A DNA stretch of 64,000 nt from Neorhizobium sp. SHOUNA12A (GTDB lineage Bacteria; Pseudomonadota; Alphaproteobacteria; Rhizobiales; Rhizobiaceae), in contig NZ_JALBGV010000023.1 of assembly GCF_023006505.1 (NCBI RefSeq), positions 1 through 64,000 on the forward strand, written 5' to 3'. Position numbers and translations under genes: made by a program. Numbering within the stretch: position 1 is the stretch's first letter; every line of letters begins with the position of its first letter. Below the pieces are notes generated by a model. The model worked only from the letters and a program-made list of their open reading frames with translations, was not told the DNA's origin and ran no database searches. Positions 26,651-35,247 of the stretch are shown here, one piece after another.

Positions 26651-28219
26651 TCAGGAGAAAAGGTCACCCTTATGAAGGATTTCGCGGGGATGGGCGGCAT
26701 GTTCCTTCACCACCTTCTCGGCGCTGTCGATTTCCTGCAGCATGACGTCGTATCCCCACAGATCCGCCAGATGTTGCAGAACCTGCCGGGTCTCGCTGTC
26801 CTCGAGAACCCAGTCGTTCGGCGCCCGGTGCTGCAGGAGAAGGCGGCGGTCGCCGGCGAGATCGACATCGATGATGTCGATCCTCGGATCGGTCCAGCCG
26901 ATATCGTATTCGCGCGCCAGCTGGCGGCGGACGCGCTTGTAGCCGCGCTCGTCGTGGATCGCCGAAACCAGAATCCCTTCGCTCATCTGCGGATCGTCGT
27001 AGAGCTGGAAAAGGCGCCACTTGCGGATCAGGTGCGGGCTCAGGAACTGGCTGATAAAGCTCTCGTCGCGATAGTCGGCCCAGATGCCGCGCAGGACCTG
27101 CATCGGATCTCCGCGGCCGGCGATATCCGGGAACCATTCGCGATCCTCGTCGGTCGGCTTGGTCACGATCCGCTCGATATCCTGCATCATGGCGAAGCCG
27201 ATGGCATAGGGATTGAAGCCGGAGAAACGCCGATCGTCATAGGTCGGCTGGAACACGACATTGGTATGTGATTTCAGGAATTCGAAATAGTTGCCGTCGC
27301 TGATCTGCCCGCGGTCGTGCAGCCTTTCCATGATCTGGTAATGGACATAGGTCGCCGTCCCCTCGTTCATCACCTTGGTCTGGCGCTGCGGATGGAAATA
27401 TTGTGCGACGTGGCGGACGATGCGCAGGATTTCCCGTTGCCATGGTTGCAGCCGGGGCGAGGACTTTTCCAGGAAGTAGAGCAGATTGTCCTGCGGCAGG
27501 CCGAGCGCTGCGCGCCGTCTTTCGAGATCGACATCGGCCGCATCGCGTTTGCGGCCCGTCGGCACCGTGCGCCAGAGATCGTTGAACATCTGTTCTTCAT
27601 GGGCGCGCCGTTCCAGCTGGCGTTTTTCCTCCTGGCGCAGGTCGAGCCTCGTCTTGCCGGCATAACGGTGTACGCCATGCGACATCAGAGCATGGGCCGC
27701 GTCGAGGGTCCGCTCGACGGCTGTTTCGCCGTAACGCTCTTCGCAGCGGGCGATATAGCCCTTGGCGAAATCGAGATAGTCGAGAATGCCCTCGGCATCC
27801 GTCCACAGCTTGAAGAGATAGTTGTTCTTGAAGAAATGGTTATGACCGAAGGCCGCATGGGCGATCACCAGGGTCTGCATCGTCGCGGTGTTCTCCTCCA
27901 TCAGGTAGGAGATGCAGGGCGACGAGTTGATGACGATCTCATAGGCGAGATCCCGCATGCCGCGGCGGTAGAAGGCTTCGTGATGGGCGAAATGTTTGCC
28001 GAACGACCAGTGCCGGTAAAACAGCGGCATGCCCGTCGACGAATAGGCATCCAGCATCTGCTCGGCGGTGATCACCTCGATCTGGTTCGGATAGACGTCG
28101 AGCCCGAGTTCCCCGATCGCGATTTCCTCGCAGGCATCGTGGATACGCTGGAGCGTCGTGAAATCCCAGTCCGCGCCTTCGAAGAGCAGTCGATCCTTCT
28201 GCATAGCCGCCTGAGTCAT
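26651..28219 (-). CDS. SpoVR family protein
   Basis: The 522-aa protein is full length for the SpoVR/YcgB family, with the conserved YPNQIEVITAEQMLDAYSS, FGKHFAHHEAFYRRGMRDLAYEIVINSSPCISYLMEEN and AHAAFGHNHFFKNNYLF stretches. In enterobacteria ycgB belongs to a starvation and stress regulon with yeaG (PrkA) and yeaH; the biochemical role is unknown. Its start overlaps the yeaH stop by 4 nt (ATGA), showing translational coupling as the last gene of the operon. Confidence 0.93.
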   Translation of the reverse strand: MTQAAMQKDRLLFEGADWDFTTLQRIHDACEEIAIGELGLDVYPNQIEVITAEQMLDAYSSTGMPLFYRHWSFGKHFAHHEAFYRRGMRDLAYEIVINSSPCISYLMEENTATMQTLVIAHAAFGHNHFFKNNYLFKLWTDAEGILDYLDFAKGYIARCEERYGETAVERTLDAAHALMSHGVHRYAGKTRLDLRQEEKRQLERRAHEEQMFNDLWRTVPTGRKRDAADVDLERRRAALGLPQDNLLYFLEKSSPRLQPWQREILRIVRHVAQYFHPQRQTKVMNEGTATYVHYQIMERLHDRGQISDGNYFEFLKSHTNVVFQPTYDDRRFSGFNPYAIGFAMMQDIERIVTKPTDEDREWFPDIAGRGDPMQVLRGIWADYRDESFISQFLSPHLIRKWRLFQLYDDPQMSEGILVSAIHDERGYKRVRRQLAREYDIGWTDPRIDIIDVDLAGDRRLLLQHRAPNDWVLEDSETRQVLQHLADLWGYDVMLQEIDSAEKVVKEHAAHPREILHKGDLFS

Positions 28220-29493
28220 GGCACCGCCTTCGTCTGTGTCGAACGCTTCTGGAAGAGATCGTGGAAGACCGGAAAAATCTCGTTCTTGCGGCAGACCTTG
28301 CGCATCGCAAGCGTTGCCGAACCGGACCGGATGCTTTCATAAAGGCGCCAGAGAGGGGAATTCGATACCGAGGAATCGCCACCCTCTTCATCGACCTCAA
28401 TATAGGCGAAGTACTGGCAGAGCGGCAAAATCTCGTGTCTCAGCAGATGGCCGGCCGGAGCTTCGTCCCGATAGGAGTTGTCGCCATCCGAGGCCTGCGC
28501 GGCGTAGATGTTCCATTCGGTGGGGTCGAAGCGTGAAGCGATGATGGAGCGCATCGCCGCAAGTGCGCTCGATACCAGCGTGCCGCCCGTCGCCTGGCCG
28601 TAGAAGAAGGTCTCCTCGTCGACCTCCTCGGCCTTCTCGGTGTGGCGGATGAAGACGATCTCGACCTTCTCGTAACGCTGCGAGAGGAACAGATAGAGCA
28701 GCAGGTAGAAGCGCTTGGCCAGATCCTTCATGTGCTCCGACATCGATCCGGAGACGTCCATCAGGCAGAACATCACCGCCTTAGCAACCGGCTTCGGCTC
28801 GTTGTCGAAACGACGATAGCGAACGTCGAGCGGATCGACATAGGGAATGCGCCGGATCCTGTCCGTCAGCGACTTGAGTTCCGCCTCCAGCGACAGGCGC
28901 GTCTCCTCGTTCTCAGATTCGTCGATCTGGCGCTGCAGCGCCTCGATCTCGGCAGGCTTGGGGCGCTTGAGGGCGATGCGTCGCATCATCGCGAGCCGCG
29001 TCGTCCGGTCGATGGAGAGATTGGAAGGGGAGCCCGAAATGGAGTAGCCGGCCCGCACTGGGCTCATCTCCTCGGTCTCGCTGAGCCGTCGCTTGGCGAG
29101 TTCGGGCAGTTCGAGGTCATCCAGAAAAACCGAGAGGAATTCTTCGCGCGTCAGAACGAAGCGGAAGCCGTCTTCACCATCGCCCTGGCCGGCCTCCTTG
29201 GGTCTGCCGGCACCCTGGCCGGGTGGGCGGGGAATGATATCGCCTTCGACGAAGGCCCGGTTGCCGGGCAGGACATGATCCGTAATCCCGCCTTCGGCCC
29301 GGCGAAAACTCGGCTCGCCCATGCCGCCGATCGGGAGGCTGACTTCGCCGCCATCGAGTACATCACGGATACTGCGGCTTTGCAGGGATCGCCTGACTGC
29401 TTGCTGCACGGCGTCCTTTGCGCGCCGCAGAAACCGCTGTCGATTTTCCAAACTTTTACCGCGCGGGTTCAGCCGCCGGTCGATGATGTGCAT
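28216..29493 (-). CDS. yeaH: YeaH/YhbH family protein with von Willebrand A domain
   Basis: The 425-aa UPF0229 protein begins MHIIDRRLNPRGKSLENRQRF and has a C-terminal VWA domain with the metal site FCLMDVSGSM (DxSGS). It is the constant partner of PrkA and SpoVR. The chosen ATG at 29493 has CAGGAG at 6-nt spacing; an extension into the upstream region would overlap the mobile element's left flank. The original distance to the prkA stop, before insertion of the element, would have been only 19 nt. Confidence 0.92.
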   Translation of the reverse strand: MHIIDRRLNPRGKSLENRQRFLRRAKDAVQQAVRRSLQSRSIRDVLDGGEVSLPIGGMGEPSFRRAEGGITDHVLPGNRAFVEGDIIPRPPGQGAGRPKEAGQGDGEDGFRFVLTREEFLSVFLDDLELPELAKRRLSETEEMSPVRAGYSISGSPSNLSIDRTTRLAMMRRIALKRPKPAEIEALQRQIDESENEETRLSLEAELKSLTDRIRRIPYVDPLDVRYRRFDNEPKPVAKAVMFCLMDVSGSMSEHMKDLAKRFYLLLYLFLSQRYEKVEIVFIRHTEKAEEVDEETFFYGQATGGTLVSSALAAMRSIIASRFDPTEWNIYAAQASDGDNSYRDEAPAGHLLRHEILPLCQYFAYIEVDEEGGDSSVSNSPLWRLYESIRSGSATLAMRKVCRKNEIFPVFHDLFQKRSTQTKAVP

Positions 29494-29515
29494 GTTGGCT
29501 CCTGCATGAGCATTA

Positions 29516-29680
29516 GGGTCTGTACTCAACTAGGTTTCGGACGCCGCACAACCCAGTATGCCACAATCCTACGTCCTGTCGTCACACACAATGATGGAGA
29601 TGACGTCCACCTTTGTGTGTTTAAGGAACTGAACGGTTTTCTTGCATGCTGCGTTCCAAATCCTAATTGAGTACAGACGC
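29516..29680. mobile_element. 165-bp MITE-like element in the prkA stop codon
   Basis: Terminal inverted repeats GGGTCTGTACTCAACTAGG (29516-29534) and its near-complement ending at 29680 match at 17 of 19 positions and remain similar for about 10 further bases. The element is flanked by TA at 29514-29515 and 29681-29682, as expected for IS630- or IS427-like transposition. It has an internal repeat ACACACAA/TTGTGTGT (29584-29591, 29613-29620) and no coding capacity. The prkA stop TAG uses the flanking TA plus the first base of the element. Confidence 0.8.
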
Positions 29681-31623
29681 TAACCTGCCTGTTTGACCCG
29701 CATGTACCACTCCACCAGACGGCGAACCTGTCTTTCGGTGTAGCCGCGCCCCGTCATGCGCGACACGAACTCGCTGTGTTTCTTTTCTGTTTCGCCGTCC
29801 TTCTTCGACCCGAAGGAGATCACCGGCAGGAGATCCTCCACCTGGGAGAACATTCTTTTCTCGATCACTTCCCGGATCTTCTCGTAGCTCGCCCAGGACG
29901 GGTTCTTGCCGCCGTTATTGGCGCGCGAGCGCAGGCAGAACTTGACGATCTCGTTGCGGAAATCCTTCGGATTGGCGATGCCCGCCGGCTTTTCGATCTT
30001 GGTCAATTCCTGGTTCAGGAGTTCGCGATCGAGAAGCTGCCCGGTATCCGGATCCTTGAAGTCGACGTCCTCGATCCAGGCGTCGGCATAGTCGACGTAA
30101 CGATCGAAAAGATTCTGACCGTAATCGGAATAGGATTCCAGATAGGCCTTCTGGATCTCGTTGCCGATGAACTCCGCGTACCGAGGAGCAAGGTCTGCCT
30201 TGATGAACTCGATATACCGCTTTTCGGTTTCCTCCTGAAACTGTTCGCGGCGGATGGCCTGTTCCAGCACATACATCAGGTGAACCGGATCGGCGCCGAT
30301 ATCCGTCGTATCGTGATTGAAGGTCGAAGCTAGAACCTTAAAGGCAAAACGTGTCGATATTCCGTCCATGCCTTCGTCGACGCCGGCCGCGTCCCGATAT
30401 TCCTGAACACTGCGGGCGCGCGGATCGGTTTCCTTGAGGCTTTCGCCGTCGTAAGCACGCATCTTGGAGAAGAAGGTCGAATTCTCGTGCTTGCGTAGCC
30501 GCGAGAGCACGGAAAACCGGGCCAGCATCTCAAGCGTCGCCGGCGCGCAGGAGGCATCCGCAAGCTCCGAACCTTCGATCAGCTTTTCATAGATATGCTG
30601 TTCTTCCGTCACCCGCAGGCAATAAGGAACCTTGATGACGCATATGCGGTCAATGAACGCCTCGTTGTTCTTGTTCGCCTTGAAGCTCTGCCATTCCGCC
30701 TCGTTCGAGTGGGCAAGGATGACGCCGGAGAAGGGGATGGCGCCGATATTCTCGGTGCCCATGTAATTGCCTTCCTGCGTCGCCGTCAGCAGCGGATGCA
30801 GCATCTTGATCGGCGCCTTGAACATCTCGACGAATTCGAGCACGCCCTGGTTGGCGCGATTGAGCCCGCCGGAATAGCTGTAGGCGTCCGAGTCATTCTG
30901 GGAATAGTTTTCGAGCTTGCGAATGTCGACCTTGCCGACCAGCGACGAGACGTCCTGATTGTTCTCGTCGCCCGGTTCGGTCTTGGCGATGCCGATCTGG
31001 CGCAGTCGCGAGGGCTGCAGCCGCACCACCCGGAAACGAGTTATGTCGCCTCCGAACTCATCGAGCCGCTTCAGGCACCAGGGGCTCATCAGCCCGCTGA
31101 GACGCCGGGTCGGAACGCCGTATTGCTCAAGCAGCATCGGCCCCATGGCGACCGGATCGAAGAGGTTGAGCGGGCTTTCGAAGACCGGACTGATATCGTC
31201 GCCGGCCTTCAGCACGTAGATCGGATTGGCTTCCATCAGCAGCTTCAGCCGCTCGGCAAGCGACGACTTGCCGCCACCGACCGGACCGAGCAGGTAGAGG
31301 ATCTGCTTTCGCTCCTCGAGCCCCTGCGCGGCATGCCGGAAGAAGGAAACGATCCGCTCGATCGTCTCTTCCATGCCGAAGAAACCGGAGAAAGCCGGAT
31401 AGGCCCGGATGGTGCGGTTCATGAAGATCCGGCCGAGCCTGGCATCCTTGGCCGTGTCGACCATCTGCGGCTCGCCGATCGCCGCCAGCAGCCGCTCGGC
31501 GGCGTTGGCATAGGCCATCGGATCTTTTTTACAAATCGCCAGATACTCGGCGACAGACATATCTGTCTCGCGCCGCGCTTCGTAGTTCCTGGTGAAGGCA
31601 TCGAACAAGGATTCACTCGGCAT
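29680..31623 (-). CDS. prkA: PrkA serine protein kinase
   Basis: The 647-aa protein has the N-terminal PrkA AAA domain with Walker A GPVGGGKSSLAERLK (about residue 112) and the C-terminal PrkA kinase-like domain; overall length is typical. PrkA/YeaG acts in starvation and stress responses with YeaH and SpoVR, encoded downstream. CTGGAG lies before the ATG. The leader carries an inverted repeat TGCCGCA/TGCGGCA (31659-31686). The stop codon TAG was rebuilt by the inserted mobile element; precise excision would give TAA at the same place. Confidence 0.94.
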   Translation of the reverse strand: MPSESLFDAFTRNYEARRETDMSVAEYLAICKKDPMAYANAAERLLAAIGEPQMVDTAKDARLGRIFMNRTIRAYPAFSGFFGMEETIERIVSFFRHAAQGLEERKQILYLLGPVGGGKSSLAERLKLLMEANPIYVLKAGDDISPVFESPLNLFDPVAMGPMLLEQYGVPTRRLSGLMSPWCLKRLDEFGGDITRFRVVRLQPSRLRQIGIAKTEPGDENNQDVSSLVGKVDIRKLENYSQNDSDAYSYSGGLNRANQGVLEFVEMFKAPIKMLHPLLTATQEGNYMGTENIGAIPFSGVILAHSNEAEWQSFKANKNNEAFIDRICVIKVPYCLRVTEEQHIYEKLIEGSELADASCAPATLEMLARFSVLSRLRKHENSTFFSKMRAYDGESLKETDPRARSVQEYRDAAGVDEGMDGISTRFAFKVLASTFNHDTTDIGADPVHLMYVLEQAIRREQFQEETEKRYIEFIKADLAPRYAEFIGNEIQKAYLESYSDYGQNLFDRYVDYADAWIEDVDFKDPDTGQLLDRELLNQELTKIEKPAGIANPKDFRNEIVKFCLRSRANNGGKNPSWASYEKIREVIEKRMFSQVEDLLPVISFGSKKDGETEKKHSEFVSRMTGRGYTERQVRRLVEWYMRVKQAG

Positions 31624-31658
31624 AGGCTACTCCAGTCAGGGTTGCGCTACTGCTCGAC

Positions 31659-31686
31659 TGCCGCAAAGATTGAAAACGCTGCGGCA
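31659..31686. promoter_or_regulatory. Hairpin in the prkA leader
   Basis: TGCCGCA (31659-31665) and TGCGGCA (31680-31686) form an inverted repeat with a 14-nt loop about 40 bp before the prkA ATG, without a T-run. The rest of 31624-31931, shared with the divergent glycosylase gene, shows no recognisable ECF or sigma-54 promoter. Confidence 0.35.
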
Positions 31687-31931
31687 ATCTATTGAGAATC
31701 AAGATGTTTCTAAACCTAATACGACACCCGGAGCGTTTTCATGGCAATGCACAAAAATGTGCGTCCACAAATCCGTGCTGACTTGGCAAACAGCAAGTCG
31801 GGGCCTGTTGCATCCCCACCACAACGTCTGCGCAACGCTTCGGGTCTTCCGGAAAGTCGCGTCGTCGGCGGGGAAGACAAGCCCTGCTTCGCCGTCTATG
31901 GATGCAACCGGCAGCGAGACGGGCGTTTCTT

Positions 31932-32498
31932 ATGGACCAGCAGTTTTTCGATAGAGGCTCCGTAGAGGTGGCGCGTGATCTGATCGGCGTCGAACTCGAT
32001 GTCTCCGGCGCAGGCGGCGTGATCGTCGAGACGGAAGCTTATGAGCCGGACGAGCCGGCCTCCCACAGTTTTCGCGGGCCCACGCAGAGAAACGCGGTGA
32101 TGTTCGGGCCGCCGGGACACGCTTATGTCTACCGTTCCTACGGCATTCACTGGTGTCTGAATTTTGTCTGCCGGCCCGGTAGCGCCGTGCTGATCAGGGC
32201 GTTGCAGCCGGTCAGGGGCCTTCAGGAAATGGAGAAAAGGCGCGGTCTTGCCGATCCGCTGCTCCTCTGCTCCGGTCCGGGCCGCCTCTGCCAGGCGCTC
32301 GGCATCACCATCGAGCACAACGGCCTGCCGCTGTTTGCGCCACCGTTCGAGTTCACGTTGCCGAAAACACCACCCCTGATCGTCACCGGTCGGCGGATCG
32401 GCATCTCCCAGGCTGTCGACCTGCCCTGGCGTTTCGGTCTTTCCGGCTCGCTGCATGTCAGCAAGAAGTTCACCGGCAAGGGTGGCATGGCGCTTTGA
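31932..32498 (+). CDS. mpg: DNA-3-methyladenine glycosylase
   Basis: The 188-aa protein belongs to the AAG/MPG family of alkylbase excision enzymes. Characteristic stretches are [61 protein letters not shown] and [13 protein letters not shown]. It removes alkylated purines in base excision repair. A start at 31902 adding ten residues is possible; neither has a strong ribosome site. It is divergent from prkA and monocistronic. Confidence 0.9.
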   Translation: MDQQFFDRGSVEVARDLIGVELDVSGAGGVIVETEAYEPDEPASHSFRGPTQRNAVMFGPPGHAYVYRSYGIHWCLNFVCRPGSAVLIRALQPVRGLQEMEKRRGLADPLLLCSGPGRLCQALGITIEHNGLPLFAPPFEFTLPKTPPLIVTGRRIGISQAVDLPWRFGLSGSLHVSKKFTGKGGMAL

Positions 32499-32671
32499 GT
32501 TAAAGCTTATCCGTTGCAGCCGCTCGCCGATATGGGAGACAAGGCGGGTTGGCCGACGTTCAAGCGGCCAATTGAGAAAAACCGTAACCACCGAGCAATG
32601 CCGAAGCGAATACCCTGACAGCGGGTAATATGCGCCTGCCTGAAGCAAAACAGGCATGCTTCTACCTTCCA

Positions 32672-32696
32672 TTAACCTTCAGGCAAGGAATTAACC
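32672..32696. promoter_or_regulatory. Two TTAACC half-sites ahead of the che operon
   Basis: TTAACC at 32672-32677 and again at 32691-32696 are 19 bp apart, roughly two helical turns. TTAACC is the CtrA half-site; the spacing is not the classical N7. A TATTAG -10-like sequence follows at 32702. CtrA influences motility genes in alphaproteobacteria; binding here is inferred. Confidence 0.35.
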
Positions 32697-32709
32697 ATAC
32701 ATATTAGAG

Positions 32710-32815
32710 ACCACGGCGAAATGGGATGACTGCGGTCCCCCACCAGGCATGAAGCCGCAAAGCCGTACCGGTCCAATCCGGTATCCGCTCATGAAAATCC
32801 AGCAAAGCCCGTGGT
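32710..32815 (+). ncRNA. Potentially structured leader of the che operon
   Basis: A closing helix ACCACGG (32710-32716) / CCGTGGT (32809-32815) encloses about 92 nt that contain a perfect hairpin TACCGG/CCGGTA (32766-32783), further short helices (GGC/GCC and GCGG/CCGC options), and two copies of GCAAAGCC (32757 and 32802). It begins just past a TATTAG -10-like element and ends about 150 nt before icpA. It matches no riboswitch class I can identify. The remainder of 32499-32938 shows no gene. Confidence 0.45.
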
Positions 32816-32962
32816 GACCGCGTTGCCCATGCCCGACGGATATCGATCCGGTTTGGCGAGCATCCCCCGTTCATCCAGGCGCTGGCTGACAGCAGCTTGC
32901 ATGCCGCTGATCCTCTCCGGGGATTGGCTTGAATAATTTTGGGGACGGTTTTGGTGCAGGAA

Positions 32963-34570
32963 ATGCCATCGGATCAGGCGCGACGTGGCCAGGCAGGCAG
33001 CCTGGGCGAGAGACTGGCATTTGCCGGCCTCGACGGCGAACTGCGCGATCTGCTGCGCCGCTGCCGCCCGCAGCTCGACCGGCATCTGAAGACCGGCCTG
33101 CGCGATCTCTTCCACCGCTTTCAATCCTTTCCGGAAGCCGCCCGCAATTTCGAAAGCGAGCAGCAGATCGAACGGCTGCACGACCTGCAGGCCTCCCATT
33201 GGGGCGTGCTGACCGATGCCCGCTTCGATGCGCTCTACGCCGAGCGGGTGAAGGTTCTCTCCGACGCCGAGAGCCGGATGGGCCTCGACCCGCGCTGGCA
33301 CGTCGCCGGCCACGCGGTCATGCTCGAACATCTGATCGCCGGCGCGATCGTCGACCTTGCTCCGAAGTCGCTGCTGCCGGGCGGCCGTAAACGGGAGCAG
33401 GAATTGCTCGATCTCGTTGGCGCGATCACCCGCCTTGTCATGGTCGATGTCGAGATCGCCGTCTCGCTCCGCTTCAACGAACAGCGCCAGAAGCACCAGC
33501 GCGCGCTCGCCGAGCAGCGCGAAGCCGATCATGCGCAGGCGATCGAAACTTTTACCGACGTCATCACGGCACTCGCCGACCGCGATCTGACGGCAGGTCT
33601 TGCCGACGACGTGCCGGATGCCTACCGCGAACTCGCCGATCTGCTCAATCAGGCAGTCGCCGGCATGCGCTCGTCGGTCGAGACGGTCGATGGGCATGGT
33701 CAGAAGGCCGGGACGCTGACGCAGGCGCTCACCGAGGGCACTCGCTCCTTTGCCGCCGCTTCGGAAGAACAGTCCACCCGCCTCAGGGAGGCGGCACGCG
33801 TGCTCCTCGACGTAACCGCCAGGGTTAAGGGCAGCGCTGCCGAGACGGCCGCCGCCGAAAAGGCCGCCGCCGAGACGCGTCGTTCGGTCGAGGCAAGCGG
33901 CGAGGTTGTCGGTCGCGCGATCAACGCCATGGCGGATATCGAATCCTCGGCTGAAAAGATCGGCGAGATCATCGGCGTCATCGACGACATCGCGTTCCAG
34001 ACCAATCTGCTGGCGCTGAACGCCGGTATCGAAGCTGCCCGTGCCGGGGAGACCGGCCGCGGATTTGCCGTCGTTGCCCAGGAAGTGCGCGCGCTCGCCC
34101 AGCGCTCGGCCGACGCAGCACGCGAGATCAAGACGCTCGTCAACGGCACCAAGGCCCAGGTGGATGCCGGGGTCGACATGGTTCACCGCACCCAGGACGC
34201 GATCGGCGGCATCGTTCGCCAGGTGTCCGACATCAACGACGCGATCGCCGGTATTGCCCGCGACACCGGCGAACAGGCCGTCGGCCTCGACCGGTTGACC
34301 GCAGAGATCGGTTCGGTCAGCGAACACGTCGCCTCGAACGCCAGCCTCGCGTTCCGAGCGGGCGAGGGCGCCGACGAACTCCATACCGTTATCCTGGAAC
34401 TCGGCCGCACGGTCCGCGAGTTCCGGATCGAGCGGCAGAACCGCTATGCGGATGCGCGCCGCCCTGCAGCTCCAAGACCTCAGCCGACTTTGGTCCCGAT
34501 CGCGCCGATGGCGACTGAGCGGGCGGATGACGGCGAATACCTCTTTCAGAAACGACAAGGAATAAGCTGA
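32963..34570 (+). CDS. icpA: Soluble globin-like chemoreceptor IcpA
   Basis: The 535-aa cytoplasmic receptor has an N-terminal protoglobin-like domain (about residues 1-170) and a C-terminal signalling domain with the conserved hairpin [44 protein letters not shown]. There is no membrane segment. At the position where globin-coupled sensors carry the heme-binding histidine (KHxRIGL-type motif) it has AESRMGL, with glutamate at 103. The start is uncertain: ATG 32963, or GTG 32954 with GGGG upstream. It is the first gene of the che operon and overlaps cheS by 1 nt. Confidence 0.9.
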   Translation: MPSDQARRGQAGSLGERLAFAGLDGELRDLLRRCRPQLDRHLKTGLRDLFHRFQSFPEAARNFESEQQIERLHDLQASHWGVLTDARFDALYAERVKVLSDAESRMGLDPRWHVAGHAVMLEHLIAGAIVDLAPKSLLPGGRKREQELLDLVGAITRLVMVDVEIAVSLRFNEQRQKHQRALAEQREADHAQAIETFTDVITALADRDLTAGLADDVPDAYRELADLLNQAVAGMRSSVETVDGHGQKAGTLTQALTEGTRSFAAASEEQSTRLREAARVLLDVTARVKGSAAETAAAEKAAAETRRSVEASGEVVGRAINAMADIESSAEKIGEIIGVIDDIAFQTNLLALNAGIEAARAGETGRGFAVVAQEVRALAQRSADAAREIKTLVNGTKAQVDAGVDMVHRTQDAIGGIVRQVSDINDAIAGIARDTGEQAVGLDRLTAEIGSVSEHVASNASLAFRAGEGADELHTVILELGRTVREFRIERQNRYADARRPAAPRPQPTLVPIAPMATERADDGEYLFQKRQGIS

Positions 34571-34863
34571 TGGCAGCAAAGAAGGCTGGAGCTGGAAGTT
34601 TGAAGCTGGCCGCAGTGTTGGACCTCAACGAGGCCTCGAACCTGCATGGCAAGCTGGTCTCCATGCGGGGCAGCGATCTCAAGATCGACGCCTCGGGCGT
34701 CGAGCGGGTCGGTGTCCAGTGCGCCCAGGTTCTGGTCGCCGGCGTCAAGGCTTGGGAAGAAGACAAGAAGTCCTTTCTCGTCGAGAAGGCTTCGGATGCA
34801 TTTCAGAAGACGATGCAACTCATCGGCATTAATAACGAAAATTTGGTTGCTAAGGAGATCTAG
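34570..34863 (+). CDS. cheS: CheS, small STAS-like chemotaxis protein
   Basis: The 97-aa protein has the second-gene position and exact length of rhizobial CheS. The fold pattern is STAS-like (LAAVLDLNEASNLHGKLVSMRGSDLKIDASGVERVGVQCAQVLVAG). In Sinorhizobium meliloti CheS binds CheA and speeds dephosphorylation of the phosphate-sink regulator CheY1. It overlaps the icpA stop (TGATG) and is 2 bp from cheY1. Confidence 0.85.
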   Translation: MAAKKAGAGSLKLAAVLDLNEASNLHGKLVSMRGSDLKIDASGVERVGVQCAQVLVAGVKAWEEDKKSFLVEKASDAFQKTMQLIGINNENLVAKEI

Positions 34864-34865
34864 CA

Positions 34866-35231
34866 ATGAAGAAGAAAGTACTGACCGTGGATGACTCACG
34901 GACGATCCGGAACATGCTTCTGGTGACCCTGAATAACGCAGGCTTTGAGACAATTCAGGCGGAAGACGGCATTGAGGGCCTCGAAGTCCTCGAGGGCTGC
35001 AATCCGGACGTCATCGTCACGGATATCAACATGCCGCGCCTCGATGGCTTCGGTTTCATCGAAGGTGTTCGCCGCAACGAAAAATATCGCGCCGTTCCGA
35101 TCCTCGTCCTGACGACGGAAAGCGATGCCGAGAAGAAGAACCGGGCCCGGCAGGCCGGCGCGACTGGCTGGATCGTCAAGCCCTTCGATCCTGCCAAACT
35201 GATTGATGCGATCGAGCGTGTAACCGCCTGA
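34866..35231 (+). CDS. cheY1: Chemotaxis response regulator CheY1 (phosphate sink)
   Basis: The 121-aa single-domain receiver has acidic pocket D9-D10, phosphoryl site D53 in VTDINMP, T-loop LTTES and K in IVKPFDP. By position (third gene, before cheA) it corresponds to rhizobial CheY1, which drains phosphate from CheA instead of acting on the motor. It is translated close to cheS and cheA. Confidence 0.92.
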   Translation: MKKKVLTVDDSRTIRNMLLVTLNNAGFETIQAEDGIEGLEVLEGCNPDVIVTDINMPRLDGFGFIEGVRRNEKYRAVPILVLTTESDAEKKNRARQAGATGWIVKPFDPAKLIDAIERVTA

Positions 35232-35247
35232 GCCAGGAATTCCCCCG

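Noticed and set aside
29516-29680. Intrinsic terminator or REP element between prkA and yeaH
   Set aside because: The repeats are terminal, 165 bp apart, with TA duplications and a clean empty-site reconstruction, which fits a mobile element better.
32710-32815. c-di-GMP-I (GEMM) riboswitch ahead of icpA
   Set aside because: It contains CGCAAAGCC, a hallmark string, but lacks the GGCAAACC segment and the tetraloop-receptor layout; kept only as an unidentified structured leader.
32789-34579. 596-codon minus-strand frame over icpA
   Set aside because: It is antisense to the receptor gene and has no own domain.
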